A stretch of DNA of 64,000 nt from Blastobasis lacticolella (Eukaryota; Arthropoda; Insecta; Lepidoptera; Blastobasidae). This document shows, in pieces, positions 46,336 to 58,467 of the stretch; position 1 is the stretch's first letter, and every line of letters starts with the position of its first letter. The stretch lies in the NCBI GenBank assembly GCA_905147135.1, contig LR990044.1, positions 11,970,122 to 12,034,121 of the forward strand, in the 5' to 3' direction. The translations under genes and the position numbers were made by a program. Below the pieces are notes generated by a model, which worked only from the letters and a program-made list of their open reading frames with translations, had not been told where the DNA came from and did no database searches.

Positions 46336-49247
46336 TTTTTTTTTTCAATATGTGATTCTCTACTTTAATGGTGCTCTATTCTTGTCTTTTTACATTGAAA
46401 CGTATTATACGATACCAATTACACAAATTCGAATGTCAACTTTGAGCTAAACACTTCTTCAAGAACTTTCTGCGGGGAGGATTCCTCCCAACTAAAATCT
46501 GTTTTACACCGACAGACCGAACTGGTACGCGTTACTCATCTAATTCCCAAGATTAAGGGCTATTTTTGTACACGCATTTTGGAAAACGTAGAAATGCGTA
46601 AACGCGAAAACGTGCTTATTGCGATAAATTTTTGTTTGTTATTTAAAACTATATCCTAAATAAAAAACCTATACGGCGAAACTTTTAGTTTTCTTCAGCG
46701 CATAATATTGGACAGTTTGCACTCCTTAAGCATAATGTCACAATGGAATTGGAGTACCAAATCATGGTTCACCTGTGCGAACTTTTACCTGATTGGACCA
46801 AACAAATTTTACAAACTACTCTCAAGAGATACCATCCTTTCGAGGATATTTGAGTTTACAACTTTACAATATTAACCTATTGGTACTAAAATTGGTTAAT
46901 AGATAAAGTATATTTAGCTCTTAAATATAGCTCTCAACACTTCCATATACATCAGCGTCGCAACCTATGATCACGGCCAACCACTTCGTCGAGGACGGAA
47001 TTAAATTTGAAAACTAACATTAACAGTGTCAGCGAGGGCGCGATAGCAAATCTGATTAGGTCGGATACTTCGCAACATTTTCTTATGAATACTCGACGTA
47101 ACGTTGTTAGAGCGAATCATATTTAGGTTGAGAGCGGGCGGTGTCGGGGCTCTAACTAATTGCATTTACAGCGATAGAGACCGCCCGAGACGAGCGCTGC
47201 TAATGGACGGTATTAATTAATACAGGCGTCTTCTCGTCAAACTCCCAGATCCATTTTCGCCCCGGATGGCGGGTGGTGGGAATTAGAGAAGACACCGCGC
47301 GGTATTGTTGGGATTGCACGCCGTTTACTAGCGTGGAGTAGAGGAAATCGGGACCCGTGATCCTTTAGAAGTACAATCGAAATGGGTAATTATATCGAGA
47401 AGTTTTGACCCTGTTGAATCGTTTATTGATGTTATTTTTCATTCAAGGTATTTAAAGTGTTATCATATATTTAAGAGTATAACTCGTGTCGGTGTAGCAA
47501 TCGCTACTGCTCTCTCCTGTCTGCCAACTTCTTCATATCCTTATAATCTCCGGCACGTACATTTAAAGTGTAACTAAAAAGATTCCTTACTTTCTATTCA
47601 TGTATTGTTAGAAAGTATAGTGTTGGGTCCGTTGGGAAAGTATGAGTATACAACATTAAGTAAAAATCAATTATATAATAGTAATATTCACGATTTCTAT
47701 TTGGATAAAACATGAAATCGAAACTCAGTTGCGCATAGTAAACTTGATAGATCACTTTTGCATTTCATGCAAATACAAATTTACAATGGTAATAAAAGGG
47801 AAAGTAAAACGTCAAATTCTGGAACGTCACAGTTCTATATCATTGCGTTTATAAGGGCTACTAACTTGACTTGATCGCATAGGCTTGGCAGCACAATCGG
47901 GCAGACAGAACTGGCAGCAGATGGCCTATAAAAGTCAAACGTTAAAACTCCAACGTTGGGGCGACAGCAATCGTGTCACGGTCCTAATGTCGCCATCTAA
48001 ACGATACTTAAATAAAAGAAATTGCTAGAGACGTCCAGTTACCGGTTTGAGACCGAATTTTATTTATCAGAATTAGTAGTACTCACAAAACTTACGAAAA
48101 TATATTTCGGACGCTTTAACGTAACCTGGTTAAAGATTCAGTAGTGATTTTTAATAGAATGTCGACGATAATATATAGTACATTATAGACGATAATATAT
48201 TATATAATATTTGCAAAATGCCCAGTAAAGTATACAAGTAAAATATCGTTCTTTTTCCACCAACCACGTCTCCAGAAACGGCAATAATTTTGTGTAATAT
48301 ACATAAAATAGCATCGTAACGCAACAATACAAGGAAGTTGATAAAATAAAAGGTAACCACTTCGGAACAGCATAAATAAAAATGTTGTCGTCTTTGATAA
48401 GCAAGAAAACGAAGAAACCGAACATTACGGGTGCAGCTCTACAAAGCGTTCCACTTGGAAAACTCTGCAGCTGTCTTTAGAAGTTTAGACTCCTAGTAAT
48501 TGGGCCCTATTATTATATTAAACACTTCATTGCGTGAGTTGTACATCCGAAATTACAGTTTGATATCATTTTCCATTTTCACTGCCTAATTTCCTTGTTA
48601 TTATCTTCAATTAGTTTGGCCTAATTATAAGGGAACCTTGGCACGAAACTTTAAAGTACGAGTAATTCATAGGATAGAGTTATAAGTTGTTCGTGGAATT
48701 ATAAAGTTTATGAGACCTAAATGTTTTACAAATAGTTTTGGTGTTCGAACAAAGGTGCTTAATGGATACTTAAAAGTTATGTGTACACACTAAAACCTGA
48801 GGTGTTTGTGTATTGCTTGGCCTGAAACATTTATTTTCCAACGGGTGGAATCCATTTATTTTGGAATCTTACTAAGGAATAATAAAACGATCCATCAATG
48901 AGAGACGTTTCAGAATACGATACCCTACGTTACCCTAGGAATTACCTTCAGCAAACAGCTAACCTTTCCTCAACTTGTTGAAAGTTTCATGTTTAACTTT
49001 TGTAGCAGTGACCTAAAATAAGCCGCCATTTTTGGGTCACTGAATAGGGCAGATTAGCTTTAGTCGACTTCAGTTAAGCGTTCCTTGGAGTCTGTCCCAA
49101 TATTGATTTAAACACAAAACAAAAAATCGCACAAGTTCTTCACTACTTATGTAATCGTTGTGTTTTAGCACCTCTAGTACTTACTAGGCTGCCTGTACTT
49201 GTGAATAAAGCCAAGTATATTTTCAAGGTTTAAAGTTTTAAACATAA
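46336..49247. other. long non-coding stretch
   Basis: A T-run starts it at 46331. 46960-47340 is GC-richer and single-copy. No gene or complete element found; frames below 85 codons have no domains. Confidence 0.45.
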
Positions 49248-49452
49248 TCTATACACAGTATAAAACAAGGTCGCTTCCCACCGTCAGAATCTATGTACGC
49301 TTAGATCTTTTAAACTACGCAATGGATTTTGATGCGGTTTTTATCAATACATAGAGTAATTCAAGAGTTAAAGTAGGTGTAGTGTAGATGTAAGGTAAGG
49401 GGTAGGGTAGGGGTAGGACACCACGCGAGCGAAGTCGCACCGTGATAGCTAG
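49248..49452 (+). mobile_element. Helitron-like element, short
   Basis: It starts TC after an A and ends CTAG before a T, the insertion signature of Helitrons. GCGAGCGAAGTCGC just before the end can form the expected hairpin. The core AACAAGGTCGCTTCCC and AAACTACGCAATGGATTTTG is shared in part with 52453-52747 and, inverted, 57565-57690. No Rep/helicase gene. The G-rich run GGGGTAGGGTAGGGGTAGG lies inside. Confidence 0.7.
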
Positions 49453-50117
49453 TATAAGAATAACTGCGCTCTCATCTTCCTCTCCTCCTCTCTCATAGGT
49501 GAGACAACTGTAGGCTGTGAAGATATGATGATGAAGTATAACTACTAGCGCTCTCAAAAACACCACCACATAATTTGATCACCACACTCAGTCCACCCGT
49601 CAGCTATGAATTTATCTCGAATTCAGGAAATGTTCAGATATCGGTTGGAGCTTTGAAAATATTTGGATCCTGCATCGCCGATCGTTCGGTTGAAACGACG
49701 ACGGACGCGCTCGAGTCGCGCACCTGAGATTCCAGAAGATTCCATGAGAGTCCTTCAATAATTCACCCAACTGTATTTACAGGGAGAATCTTTATCGCTA
49801 GCCTTTGTAGCACTGTTAGGTTCCTGGTTAAGGGTGCGATTAATGTCCTTATGATAGGTTTATAGAAGAAATGTTAGGTTAGTTATTTCTGGTTTTGATG
49901 CTTATTCTTCTTTTATTGTTTAAATACTGTGAAAGTGAAACGACATTTTTAACGAATTGTGGTTATTATTTGTTAAGTAAGGTTGATACAAAAAAAAACG
50001 AGAATAAAATCATTAGACAAAAAAAAAACGAAAATGAGATTTACAATGAATGACAATTTCAAAACCCATCCCTAAACAACTTGGTCGAGGTAAATCGCAT
50101 CCAAGGACTATATCTAG
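49453..50117. other. non-coding stretch
   Basis: No recognised feature; two A-runs near 49990-50030. Confidence 0.5.
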
Positions 50118-50640
50118 TAATAATTCATAATTCATAATCATTTATTTGCTATAAACATGGTCTTACAGAGGTGGAGTTATTTGTAAATATGTACAATCAC
50201 GTTTAGCCTGTCAGAATTACAGCATGCAAATTATATCATAATTTTATTAAGTATACAACTTATTGTCAGTGAACTCTTGAATTGTATAAAAGGCTTGTAC
50301 ACAGAGCCAGTTCTTTAATTTTTTCCTAAATAATGTAATTTAACAATTTAAAATAGTTCGGCAACTTATTATACATTTTTATACACATTACTAAATTGGT
50401 TTTTCGGATTTATCGTCAGTACCAGTCTATTAGGATATTTTTGCTCCCGTTTACTTATATCACAAGCTCGTGTGAATAGATAGGCATGTTGCCTTACAAA
50501 TACACATATTTCGTATATATAGAGCGATGAAATGGTTAGTATACCAAGCCTGGTAAAATAGGGCTTGCAAGACTCGTCAGGTGCAATCCCGTATAATGCC
50601 CGAATGCATTTCTACGGTGTACGGAATACGGTGTATTTTC
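50118..50640 (-). pseudogene. Jockey-like LINE ORF2 C-terminus with 3' tail
   Basis: The minus strand reads KCIRALYGIAPDESCKPYF, TRLGILTISSLYIYEICVF and VRQHAYLFTR, then after a frame change MYNKLPNYFK, and after another RKKLKNWLCVQAFYTIQEF. This is the region after the polymerase core in Jockey-like reverse transcriptases. At least two frameshifts and a stop upstream of KCIRAL make it dead. The 3' untranslated part ends in AAATAAATGATTATGAATTA at about 50118-50150. Confidence 0.8.
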
Positions 50641-51607
50641 TTTTTTTTTTGGTAGGTACATTTGAGAAAAGTAAATGTCTAGCAATTTAAATAGTCGTCT
50701 TCTTAATTTGTTCGTTTGACAAACCACACGTCTGAAAATAAGAACAAGGCCAATTTTAGACTTTTGTTAACTTGCTTAACTTCCAGTTTCCTCAACTGAA
50801 CATACATTATGCACGTTAAAAGCACAAACACATCAGTCTAATCACAACTTGGTAGTAGGCATAAACAGCGTCGTTACTTCCTCTGATAATATACTAATGA
50901 GGCACGGGAATGAATAAATTAATCATTTTAAGGAATATCACGCACGAGGTAAAACCTTCAGGCCTGGTCTAGATACTCTCAAAAATAGGTATGTAGAAAT
51001 GGCAATATTTTTCAGTCGCCAGAATTTCTACTAACGGAAGCCGTACTCTCCTACTCGCTTCAAACTCGACTTTGAATGACGGGGGTAGCGAGCCGTCTAC
51101 TATTCCACGTTGCGTCAATTCTATGCCGGATATATCAATCACACAGCGGAAGGTAACGGTGGACGTTGATTTCTCTACAGCTTCATAATATATCAAGTGG
51201 GCTCTATGGATACCTGTAGTTATAAATCTGTGTATGCTGAGATTATTCCGTAGACTACCCATAGGCATGAGTGCCTATTACTCTAGATCTATCAAATTAC
51301 CTATAGGTCTATTGTTATCACCTATCTTTCTTCTTCTAAGAATCTAGATTTCTAGAGTGGCCGCGCACGTCAAGATAATCAAAGGTATGTAAGAGCGCGA
51401 ACGGTGCGTTACATTTCACAGTACGATACAATTGACGATGTGCATGCGCAAGATTTGGACGCACCTCGTATTATAGCCATTCAAGCGTCCAGGATCTGCT
51501 TAAGGATTGACAATATGGTTTCCGTTATCTCGCTGAAAAATCATTGCCGTCCAAAGTCTGGTAATTAGATTGCGAAAGCATCTCTGCGCCAGAAGTCTGA
51601 TACAGGG
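50641..51607. other. non-coding; 99-codon frame unassigned
   Basis: The minus-strand frame 50969-51268 has no recognisable domain. The rest is unremarkable. Confidence 0.4.
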
Positions 51608-51830
51608 TTGCTGGCGAATTTTCCGTCAGGAAGACATGAGGAGTTACGTGGGCCACAATTTTTTTGCCAAAGCTGCAATGGACGGCATTTTATATCAATA
51701 TGTCCTGCAATAGTCAATACCAACGCACTCACACTACTCCTCTTTCATGTTAATGACATCCTTCATGACAAGAATCGAAAATCGCACCGATTTTCGGGGA
51801 GCCGAAAGGCGCCTATGTGACGGTATATTA
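51608..51830 (+). pseudogene. possible LINE reverse-transcriptase scrap
   Basis: A frame contains TLLLFHVNDILHD, which resembles the TLFLLHINDML segment just before the catalytic YADD of Jockey-like reverse transcriptases. The YADD motif itself is not visible and the preceding residues match poorly. Chance similarity is possible. Confidence 0.3.
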
Positions 51831-52159
51831 TTATCATTAAACAGTCGAAAAGTATGCAAATTTCCTACTTTCTACATAACGAATGGGACAAATTCTCCGC
51901 CAAAACCGTTAATATGCATGTAGCTGAAGAATTTTAATGTAATTCTGCATTGGCGGAATAATGAGCGACAAACGTCACTCGCAGCGAAGCGATCGAGGCG
52001 ACGCCATGCTGTGACGTAATTACATATCCAGCCAATTTCGGTAATTAAACGCTTTGTTTATTCGAAAATTACTGTTGCATTGGCAATGGCGTTGGAAAAA
52101 GTCGGTGCAATTACCTTTTGTAATTTATTGACTTAAAATGAATTCCTAATTGGACGAAT
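51831..52159. other. single-copy non-coding stretch
   Basis: GC-richer around 51930-52110. Nothing recognised. Confidence 0.45.
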
Positions 52160-52285
52160 CATCTTACCAATAGCCCGCAACAGTCTACTGCTAGACTCGA
52201 GCCTCCTAGGATTAATGGAGGGTTTTATCATAAAGTCCAGCCTTGGCAGACGGGTTGGAGATCGCAGAGTTGAAAATAGCTACAA
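52160..52285 (-). repeat. RTE-like LINE 3' UTR, antisense
   Basis: CAGTCTACTGCTAGACTCGA and later GTCCAGCCTTGGCAGACGGG match the antisense of a lepidopteran RTE 3' end (sense form: CCAGCAGTGGACTG). The sense relative is at 59501-59749. No coding part remains. Confidence 0.5.
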
Positions 52286-52452
52286 TATAACAGAAAATGT
52301 TGATGCCCATAATCTGTTCTACGGAGAACCCGTTTCATCTCTAAGATATCAGTCAACATCCATTATCCGGATTGGTGCTATATAAGGTTTTAGGGACACC
52401 ACACGGAAAAAACAATCAGGGATTGTGAAATTGGCCTACCCGCGTTAGACCA

Positions 52453-52747
52453 TCTATAGTGTAAAACAAAGTTGCTTCCCGCTTCTGTCCCTATGTATCA
52501 TGGTTGTTCATTGTTTATTTATTGCATAAATAAAAAAATTACATGTCCGCTTTGTTAGTCAAATTTAAATTGTTACAGTAATATCTTTGTGTGTATTATT
52601 TATGTATATATGTATGCTTATATCTATATTATAATACGGTCTTCAACAATAGCTAGAGTGATTCAAGAGGAATGTTTACATAAGCAAAAAAAGGGGTAGA
52701 TAGGGCTAAAGTAGGTGTACGCGAACGAAGTCGCGCCGGGTCCACTA
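52453..52747 (+). mobile_element. Helitron-like element with internal insertion
   Basis: Starts TC after A (TCTATAGTGTAAAACAAAG) and ends CTAG before T, with GCGAACGAAGTCGCGCCGGG as 3' hairpin. Relative to 49248-49452 it has extra AT-rich DNA at about 52500-52640. No coding capacity. Confidence 0.7.
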
Positions 52748-52967
52748 GTAGTTCATAAAAGTAAACAGATCATAGCCAGATATATTTTTGATGTACAGCC
52801 TCAACACCATTATCCAAATGCAGGAAGTCCACTTCTCCACTTTACATCGTTAGTAAGGTAGGTTCATTATTATCTTACGACCAGGATTCTACCAGAGCCC
52901 ACTTGCCCACTCTCTCTACTCCAATCCTCGCGTCATAAGCTACTGGCTTTCGTATCCGATTTGGTGA

Positions 52968-53545
52968 TTTATTTATTCGTATAGCAAAAATACAATATAC
53001 GAGAAACACATTCAACTACAAATTCAAATCAAGCGAAGTCAGCCATTTAATTGGTTCGTCACTAAGGGTAATCAGGTCCTCCAGTGGTAGGTCGATGTCA
53101 ATCCGTCGCTTCTTGGGCCTTCTACGGGACCTTCTTCCTCATACCGGTAGGTTTAGGCACATATTTTCCATGTCACCCTAGGGTTTACGTAACACGGGAC
53201 TAAACCAGTGCAGTCGAACCTCTCTTATCTTATCCGCGATATCCCTTAGGCCAAGGCTGCCGCGGATGTACTCGTTACGTACTCGGCCAAGTTGCGCATC
53301 CACCGCAGCATTTTCATTTCGTTGGCCGGGAGTTCACGGACGTGCTTCGTTAGTGCCGACCAGGTTTCGCAGCCATAGAGCATCACAGGCCTAATTATGT
53401 TCTTGTAGATAAGCCCCTTGAGTTTGATTGGAATTTTAGGATCACATATGACTGTCGGAGTCCACGATATCTGGCCCAAGCTATCGGGAGAGTCGGGTAT
53501 TGACATTGGGGCCGATTTCGAAAGTAGCTTCACTATATATTTATT
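52968..53545 (-). pseudogene. RTE-like LINE ORF, C-terminal part
   Basis: The minus strand reads TVICDPKIPIKLKGLIYKNI, IRPVMLYGCETW and NEMKMLRWM. At about 53285 the frame shifts and continues RVRNEYIRGSLGLRDIADKI and REVRLHWFSPVLR to a stop. Further down RRRPKKRRIDIDL can be followed. This is the C-terminal RTE region homologous to, but from another lineage than, 30769-31375. An (AAAT)n-like tail lies near 52970. No catalytic core. Confidence 0.8.
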
Positions 53546-54139
53546 AATTCGCTCGAAATTACTTTAAGCATTCAATACTTCAAACGTTTCTACCACAGAT
53601 ATTCGAGATTCTCTAAAGCCTTACTATAAATCGGATATGCCTTACCTTTCCTTATAGAACTGCACATAAAGATCTTGGAGCAAACGGAGCGTTCTTTAAA
53701 AAGCCAATAACAATCTAAGTTTAACAAAGTGCAACATGAAGGTAGTTTAAAATCGATAAAGCTTTTTCCGCGCCATTGATTCGCACGTACGGTCTAGCTA
53801 GTGATGGGCAACGAGGCACTGCTATTCAGACAGACCAGACTATTTCTAAAGGAAAACTAGTAAGTTACTTGGTGGTAATGAAGCTGCTTTTATTTATATC
53901 TCTTGCTTAGGTAAAAGTTGATGTGTGTGCATGGAGTATCAAATAAATGCTTTTCTATTCAATTCTATACCTGTATTTAGAACAAATCGAAAATCTACGT
54001 CGCGTGTGAGTCCCGTCCCGTATAATAATTTAAGCAATAATATAGTTTGGATTGATAATTAATTACGTATAACATTATATATTTATATAATTATATCAGT
54101 TATTGTGCATGTCGTATCTGCGTTACTTTAGTCTAACAA
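53546..54139. other. non-coding stretch
   Basis: At 53993-54030 CTACGTCGCGTGTGAGTCCC resembles GTACGTCGCGTCCAAGTCCC at 1621, evidence of an unassigned dispersed repeat. Confidence 0.4.
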
Positions 54140-54270
54140 CTCTCTTCTGTGGGCCTGCTGAAAGAAATTTCTTTTTAGAAATAAGCAGCGCCTGTTGTGT
54201 CCTTTATACTGTTATATTTCTTTGTATATCATTATTGTGTACAATAAACAGTTAAATAAAATAAATAAAT
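54140..54270 (+). repeat. LINE 3' tail (Jockey-like), copy 2
   Basis: TTTTAGAAATAAGCAGCGCC, TTGTGTACAATAAACAGTTA and an (AAAT)n end match 32075-32232. Coding sequence upstream is not preserved. Confidence 0.6.
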
Positions 54271-55074
54271 GATTAGGTTTTGTAGTAAACGACAAATATA
54301 TCTCGCAGTTTCGAGTATATATTTGCGCTGTTTGGCGTGGAAACCCTTGGCCCATGGTCAGACGCACACTCCTTATATAGGGAGACAGTTAAGTGCCTGG
54401 TTAGTGTTTCTAATTAACAAAATGCTGGCCTCTACATGGCCTATAGAATAACCTCGCTTTCTAGCAGCCAGTCACCAGGCAGATGATCTGGAATATTTTT
54501 TATATTTAATAAATAATTTGAGGTTTGTGTTTGTATTTTGTAGGTACTTAATTGTAAAATGTAAATACCTTAGAAGTCAATACTTATAACATCATTAAAA
54601 AGTCGTAAAACGTTGTGATTTGGTTTTATTTTGAGACCGAAAATTCCCATCACCCCCTCACTAAAGGCTCTCATATAAACACCGGAGCTCCTTTGAGCCA
54701 TAACAGTCGAGGGGTACAAAGGCCTTCAAGAACAACTGATAGAATTAGTATCATTACACCATACAATATTCCTGAGTAATTAAAGACCAGACCGCCACTG
54801 GCAGTGTTAAATACAGATCCGGTTTGAACCGGCTCCTGTGCAGTTAAAGAACAAAGGATAAGCGATGTAGGCTATTTGAAGTTACGTTTGTATTATATGT
54901 ACTTACATGTTAGTTTTCACAGAGTATCGGCGAGGTATGAAACGTGGTTCGAGATGATAATTATTGCAATTAGACGACTGTAGGTGGATTTCGCCTCCGA
55001 GCAAATTTAACGAGTATAGCTCCTACGGGGGATACGGTAATAATAATTGTACATTGACTTTATTCACAAAAAAT
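54271..55074. other. non-coding stretch
   Basis: No gene or complete repeat recognised. Confidence 0.5.
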
Positions 55075-55167
55075 CATTTTGAAGGTTATATAGAATGATC
55101 ACTCAGGAAAAAGATAAATTGGCCTAAAAACGATTTCAACGCGAACAAAGTCATGGGTAAAAGCTAG
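55075..55167 (+). mobile_element. Helitron-like 3' end
   Basis: CGCGAACAAAGTCATGGGTA followed by AAAGCTAG and a T has the same 3' end type as the two Helitron copies. The 5' part is not recognisable. Confidence 0.5.
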
Positions 55168-55436
55168 TACATAATATTATTAGCTAACGGTTACGGTATG
55201 ATGTAACAGGCCATCCTTTTCTTGCTTTGTGATTTACGTTTCACATCTCTATTTTCCACGTAGCGTGAAATAAAAATGAAACTTACATCTCTCATTCCTC
55301 AGGTAGTAGGAGGAGGTAGATACTCACTTGACATCTGTAACAAAAAAACACTTGAATGTAGGTGTAGGTTAATAAAAAAATGTAGGTATTTGTGCATATA
55401 ATTTTCTGGAAACCACAATCAACAGTGTGTGGTGTG

Positions 55437-55839
55437 TAGGGTTGCCAACTTTTTTTATACCAAATATAGTATTTTCGGGTTTAGAAGCCATAAAAATATA
55501 GTAGGTAGGGAATTAATCAAAAATATATAGTATTTTTTTTTAATAAAATGTTGGTACCTATATTATTTCTTATATGTATATTTTTTGCATTGAGCTTAAT
55601 AGCTGTTTTGTTTTATTTAACTAGAGTTTTACGTCACATCATACAAATGTCAAGACTCAACATCGTTCTGTAATATTCAATTTGCATCAGGAATTTTTTT
55701 CTTTTAAGGATCTTATAGACGCGTTCCGTTTTGCGTTAATATAGTAGTTTCGCCTACTATTTTTTAATTTTTAATTTATAGTAGGTAGACTCCTAATACT
55801 AGTAGGATACTATATTATATAGTAGATTTGGCAACCCTA
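55437..55839. mobile_element. hAT-type MITE with perfect target duplication
   Basis: The ends TAGGGTTGCCAACT and TTTGGCAACCCTA are terminal inverted repeats. GTGGTGTG flanks both sides (55429-55436 and 55840-55847) as an exact 8-bp target duplication, the hAT hallmark. The 403-bp interior is AT-rich with recurring ATAGTAG and no coding capacity. Confidence 0.85.
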
Positions 55840-55847
55840 GTGGTGTG

Positions 55848-56111
55848 TAACAGAAGTAATAAATTAAAACGTGGATCATTTATCATACCGATAATCGCGT
55901 CCATACGGTTGTACCCAAAACCAGACTCTGGCGAAACGTAGGTACATTTCGAAAAGAATACGAGCAACGCTAGCTTGCGCGTAAACGTCGTCATCATCAT
56001 CATTCTAACGTTAAATCCCGGTTTCACTCTCGCGCGGGATATGAGGGCCCGAGGTCTTCCTTCTTACTCCTCTTAATCCACTTCCTTCCACTATTCTTTT
56101 TTTTTATTCTA
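55848..56111. other. non-coding, possible LINE tail
   Basis: CGTCGTCATCATCATCATTC at 55987 looks like the antisense (GAT)n end of an RTE-type insertion. The following sequence to about 56095 could be its 3' UTR, but I cannot match it to the other copies. Confidence 0.35.
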
Positions 56112-56165
56112 CTCAGTGACAAACAAGCAGACAGCCCACCTGATGGTAAGCGGCATGTCAATCTT
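56112..56165 (-). repeat. LINE 3' end fragment
   Basis: CTCAGTGACAAACAAGCAGA then CAGCCCACCTGATGGTAAGC is the antisense dispersed LINE terminus, preceded by a T-run. Confidence 0.6.
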
Positions 56166-56448
56166 AACGACGTCAAGGCATCACTGCTAGGGCCGACTAG
56201 CTGGCGCCTAAACTTGCTCCGGATTGTATTGCAATACGTTCTGTCTCTATATCTCTGTCTCTATTTATTTAGTATTAGTACTAGACATGAAATAATACAA
56301 GTAACTACCCCACTTTGCTATAGCAAGCCCTCAGACACAAGTTTAGGTGTTATTATGGTTATAAATGTTATAATTTTTTATGCAGGTATTACAACTAACC
56401 TATTATTTACTTACTTACCTTACTTACAAATTTTTAATTAATTAATAG

Positions 56449-56508
56449 TAATTTCCATTAATTACCAGTAATTTCCATTAATTACTAGTAATTTCCATTC
56501 CTTACTAG
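56449..56508. repeat. three 20-bp tandem repeats
   Basis: TAATTTCCATTAATTACCAG and two further copies with 1-4 changes follow head to tail at 56449, 56469 and 56489. Confidence 0.9.
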
Positions 56509-57564
56509 CATGTACGATTGAAGCGCCCAAAATGAATAATTATTGTAACCTTGGTTTTTTGTTAATCTCTGGGTCTGTGACACAAGTTGATCCTAGTGCA
56601 GAGCCCACAGTAACCCTGTATTTCTCAATTTTTTATGAATATAAATTTTACTTTAATTTACTTTACTCTTAGAGGCCCTTTACCAGCCACAACATAGGGC
56701 GCCTCCGTGGCCGCGTCGCCACCTAAAGTGAGCAATTTCACGATAGCCATCTGACATGAAAATTGTTACGTCTGACATGCCATTTATACCTGCATTTGTT
56801 CGAGCGGAACTACAAAACAGCGATTTATCCGCTATCTTACCAATAATTACGACAGATAATTAGGCCCATTTTAGAAAGCTGGAAATTCCAAAAATAAACG
56901 GCCATCGTGCACGGATATTGATTAGTTAGAAGCGTTTTAACGTCATCAAACATTATTATGTTCATTAGCATTAATTAGCAGCGATGACAAGTGTTTTGTT
57001 AGTCGATATTAACGGAGGATAAACCAATGTCGCTCTTTTGTTTACGTAGACAGCGTAAATAGTCTGTTAAAACATTTTAAACACTATTATTGCAGCCTTA
57101 AATCATACCGGTAGTGGGTGTATCTGAATTTAATTGCTCGGAATAACGTTATCAGCAACGTAGCACATTATAACGTGAAATGTTTGTAAGCATGTACCGG
57201 CGATAAATAACCCACAGGGCACTAAGCTGTTTAGCATAAAACCGAGTCGACATTCGGCGAATTACCCCAAAATCTGTTAACAAATGGTAGCTTTGCATAA
57301 TTGAATGAGCCCAGCGCAAACACCCAGCATATGGAGGACGTTTCGCGAAAAATACATTCAAATATTTTTTCGCCAATTTCAAATGTCATCCGAAAGCATG
57401 ATTTAAACGTGCTTTCTGTTATCCGCTGATCGCCAAATTGGATGTTTGATTGGTTTCATTTAGAATGCAATGGATTTTGTTTTCGGTCAAACGGTTTGTG
57501 GACTATTCTAACTATTCAGCGATGAAATGGATTTGCAAACGTGAAACGGTTTTTATGATAGTAC
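56509..57564. other. single-copy non-coding stretch
   Basis: 56700-57010 is mildly GC-richer. No gene or repeat found. Confidence 0.45.
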
Positions 57565-57690
57565 TAACGACTCCCTCCGGCTTTGCGTGGGTAGTAACCT
57601 TTACAAATTATACACCTAAACTTTTCTCATTAATCAATCTGTCTGCTAGTGAAAACCGCAGGAAAATCCGTTCAGTGATTTTTGAGTTTA
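57565..57690 (-). mobile_element. Helitron-like fragment
   Basis: CCTCCGGCTTTGCGTGGGTA and AAAACCGCAGGAAAATCCGT are the inverted form of the Helitron-like core at 49248-49452. The terminal CTAG is not preserved. A 106-codon frame over it is chance. Confidence 0.5.
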
Positions 57691-57904
57691 TCATGAACAG
57701 ATCGACAAACGCGTCGTGGGTCTTTAGTGTAGTGTATGTAGTGAAAAATCGCGGTGGTAGGACTCTGTAAAGTCTGAGTGAGCCCGTTCCGGTTTGAAGC
57801 CTAATGTAGTCAGCGCTATTACAGGCATGGGGCATTTTATCATAGTCGTCACAGTGGCAACGCACCTGTAACAGCAAGAAGTTCTGCAATGAAACTTAAG
57901 TGCA

Positions 57905-58135
57905 TGAATCGTAGATGTTATGGGCTACAGTTACTTCTTACCACCACGTATGCTTATGCAGATGGGGGTTATTCGCTCCCACCGAAAGCGCCTGCGAGTG
58001 TGGAGCCTCGCCGCTAACCATGACGCATTTGCTAGTCTGCCCGGCCTGCCCAGACTGCTGTTCGCTCGAAGACCTATATCAAGCCACAGACAGTGCCATC
58101 CGCGTCTCTCAGTTTTGGACTGGAAAAATATAAAT
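57905..58135 (+). pseudogene. LINE ORF2 C-terminal cysteine motif fragment
   Basis: A frame reads RWGLFAPTESACECGASPLT, MTHLLVCPACPDCC and YQATDSAIRVSQFW to a stop at 58131-58133. The C-x-C-G ... TM.HLL..C pattern is the C-terminal CCHC-like motif of Jockey-type reverse transcriptases, close to its usual terminal position. About 70 codons; the polymerase and endonuclease are missing. Confidence 0.7.
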
Positions 58136-58359
58136 AGTAATGAACTAACCTATTTCATCATTGACACGATAAGCTCTCTCTCACTTTGTTTGCAATGCCC
58201 TTACAGGGTGTCACATGTAAGTACTTTATAATATTGTGAAATCTTTTAAAAACTGTGATACGCAATAAATGAAATGAATACGTATGCTATCTCAGACAGC
58301 CTGTTTGCTCGTTTGGCACTAAGTAGTAAAAAAATCCTTAAATTTCGATATCTGATTGG

Positions 58360-58455
58360 TTGCAAAGGAGAGATTCCGGGTTCTATTCCCGGCCGAGCAG
58401 AAATGATGATTTTTAATTTAGTTACGGGGTGTATGTATAATTATTTTTGTAATTC
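58360..58455 (+). repeat. SINE-G fragment, old
   Basis: GATTCCGGGTTCTATTCCCG and GCAGAAATGATGATTTTTAA match the box B region and early body of SINE-G with many changes. It lies just upstream of the well preserved copy. Confidence 0.6.
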
Positions 58456-58467
58456 GTTTATTCAGTT

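Noticed and set aside
49399..49420. Telomere-like TTAGG array
   Set aside because: GGGGTAGGGTAGGGGTAGG is a short variant run inside a Helitron-like element, not a (TTAGG)n array.
54818..54840. Box B-like GGTTTGAACC
   Set aside because: No box A at suitable distance and no repeat relatives.
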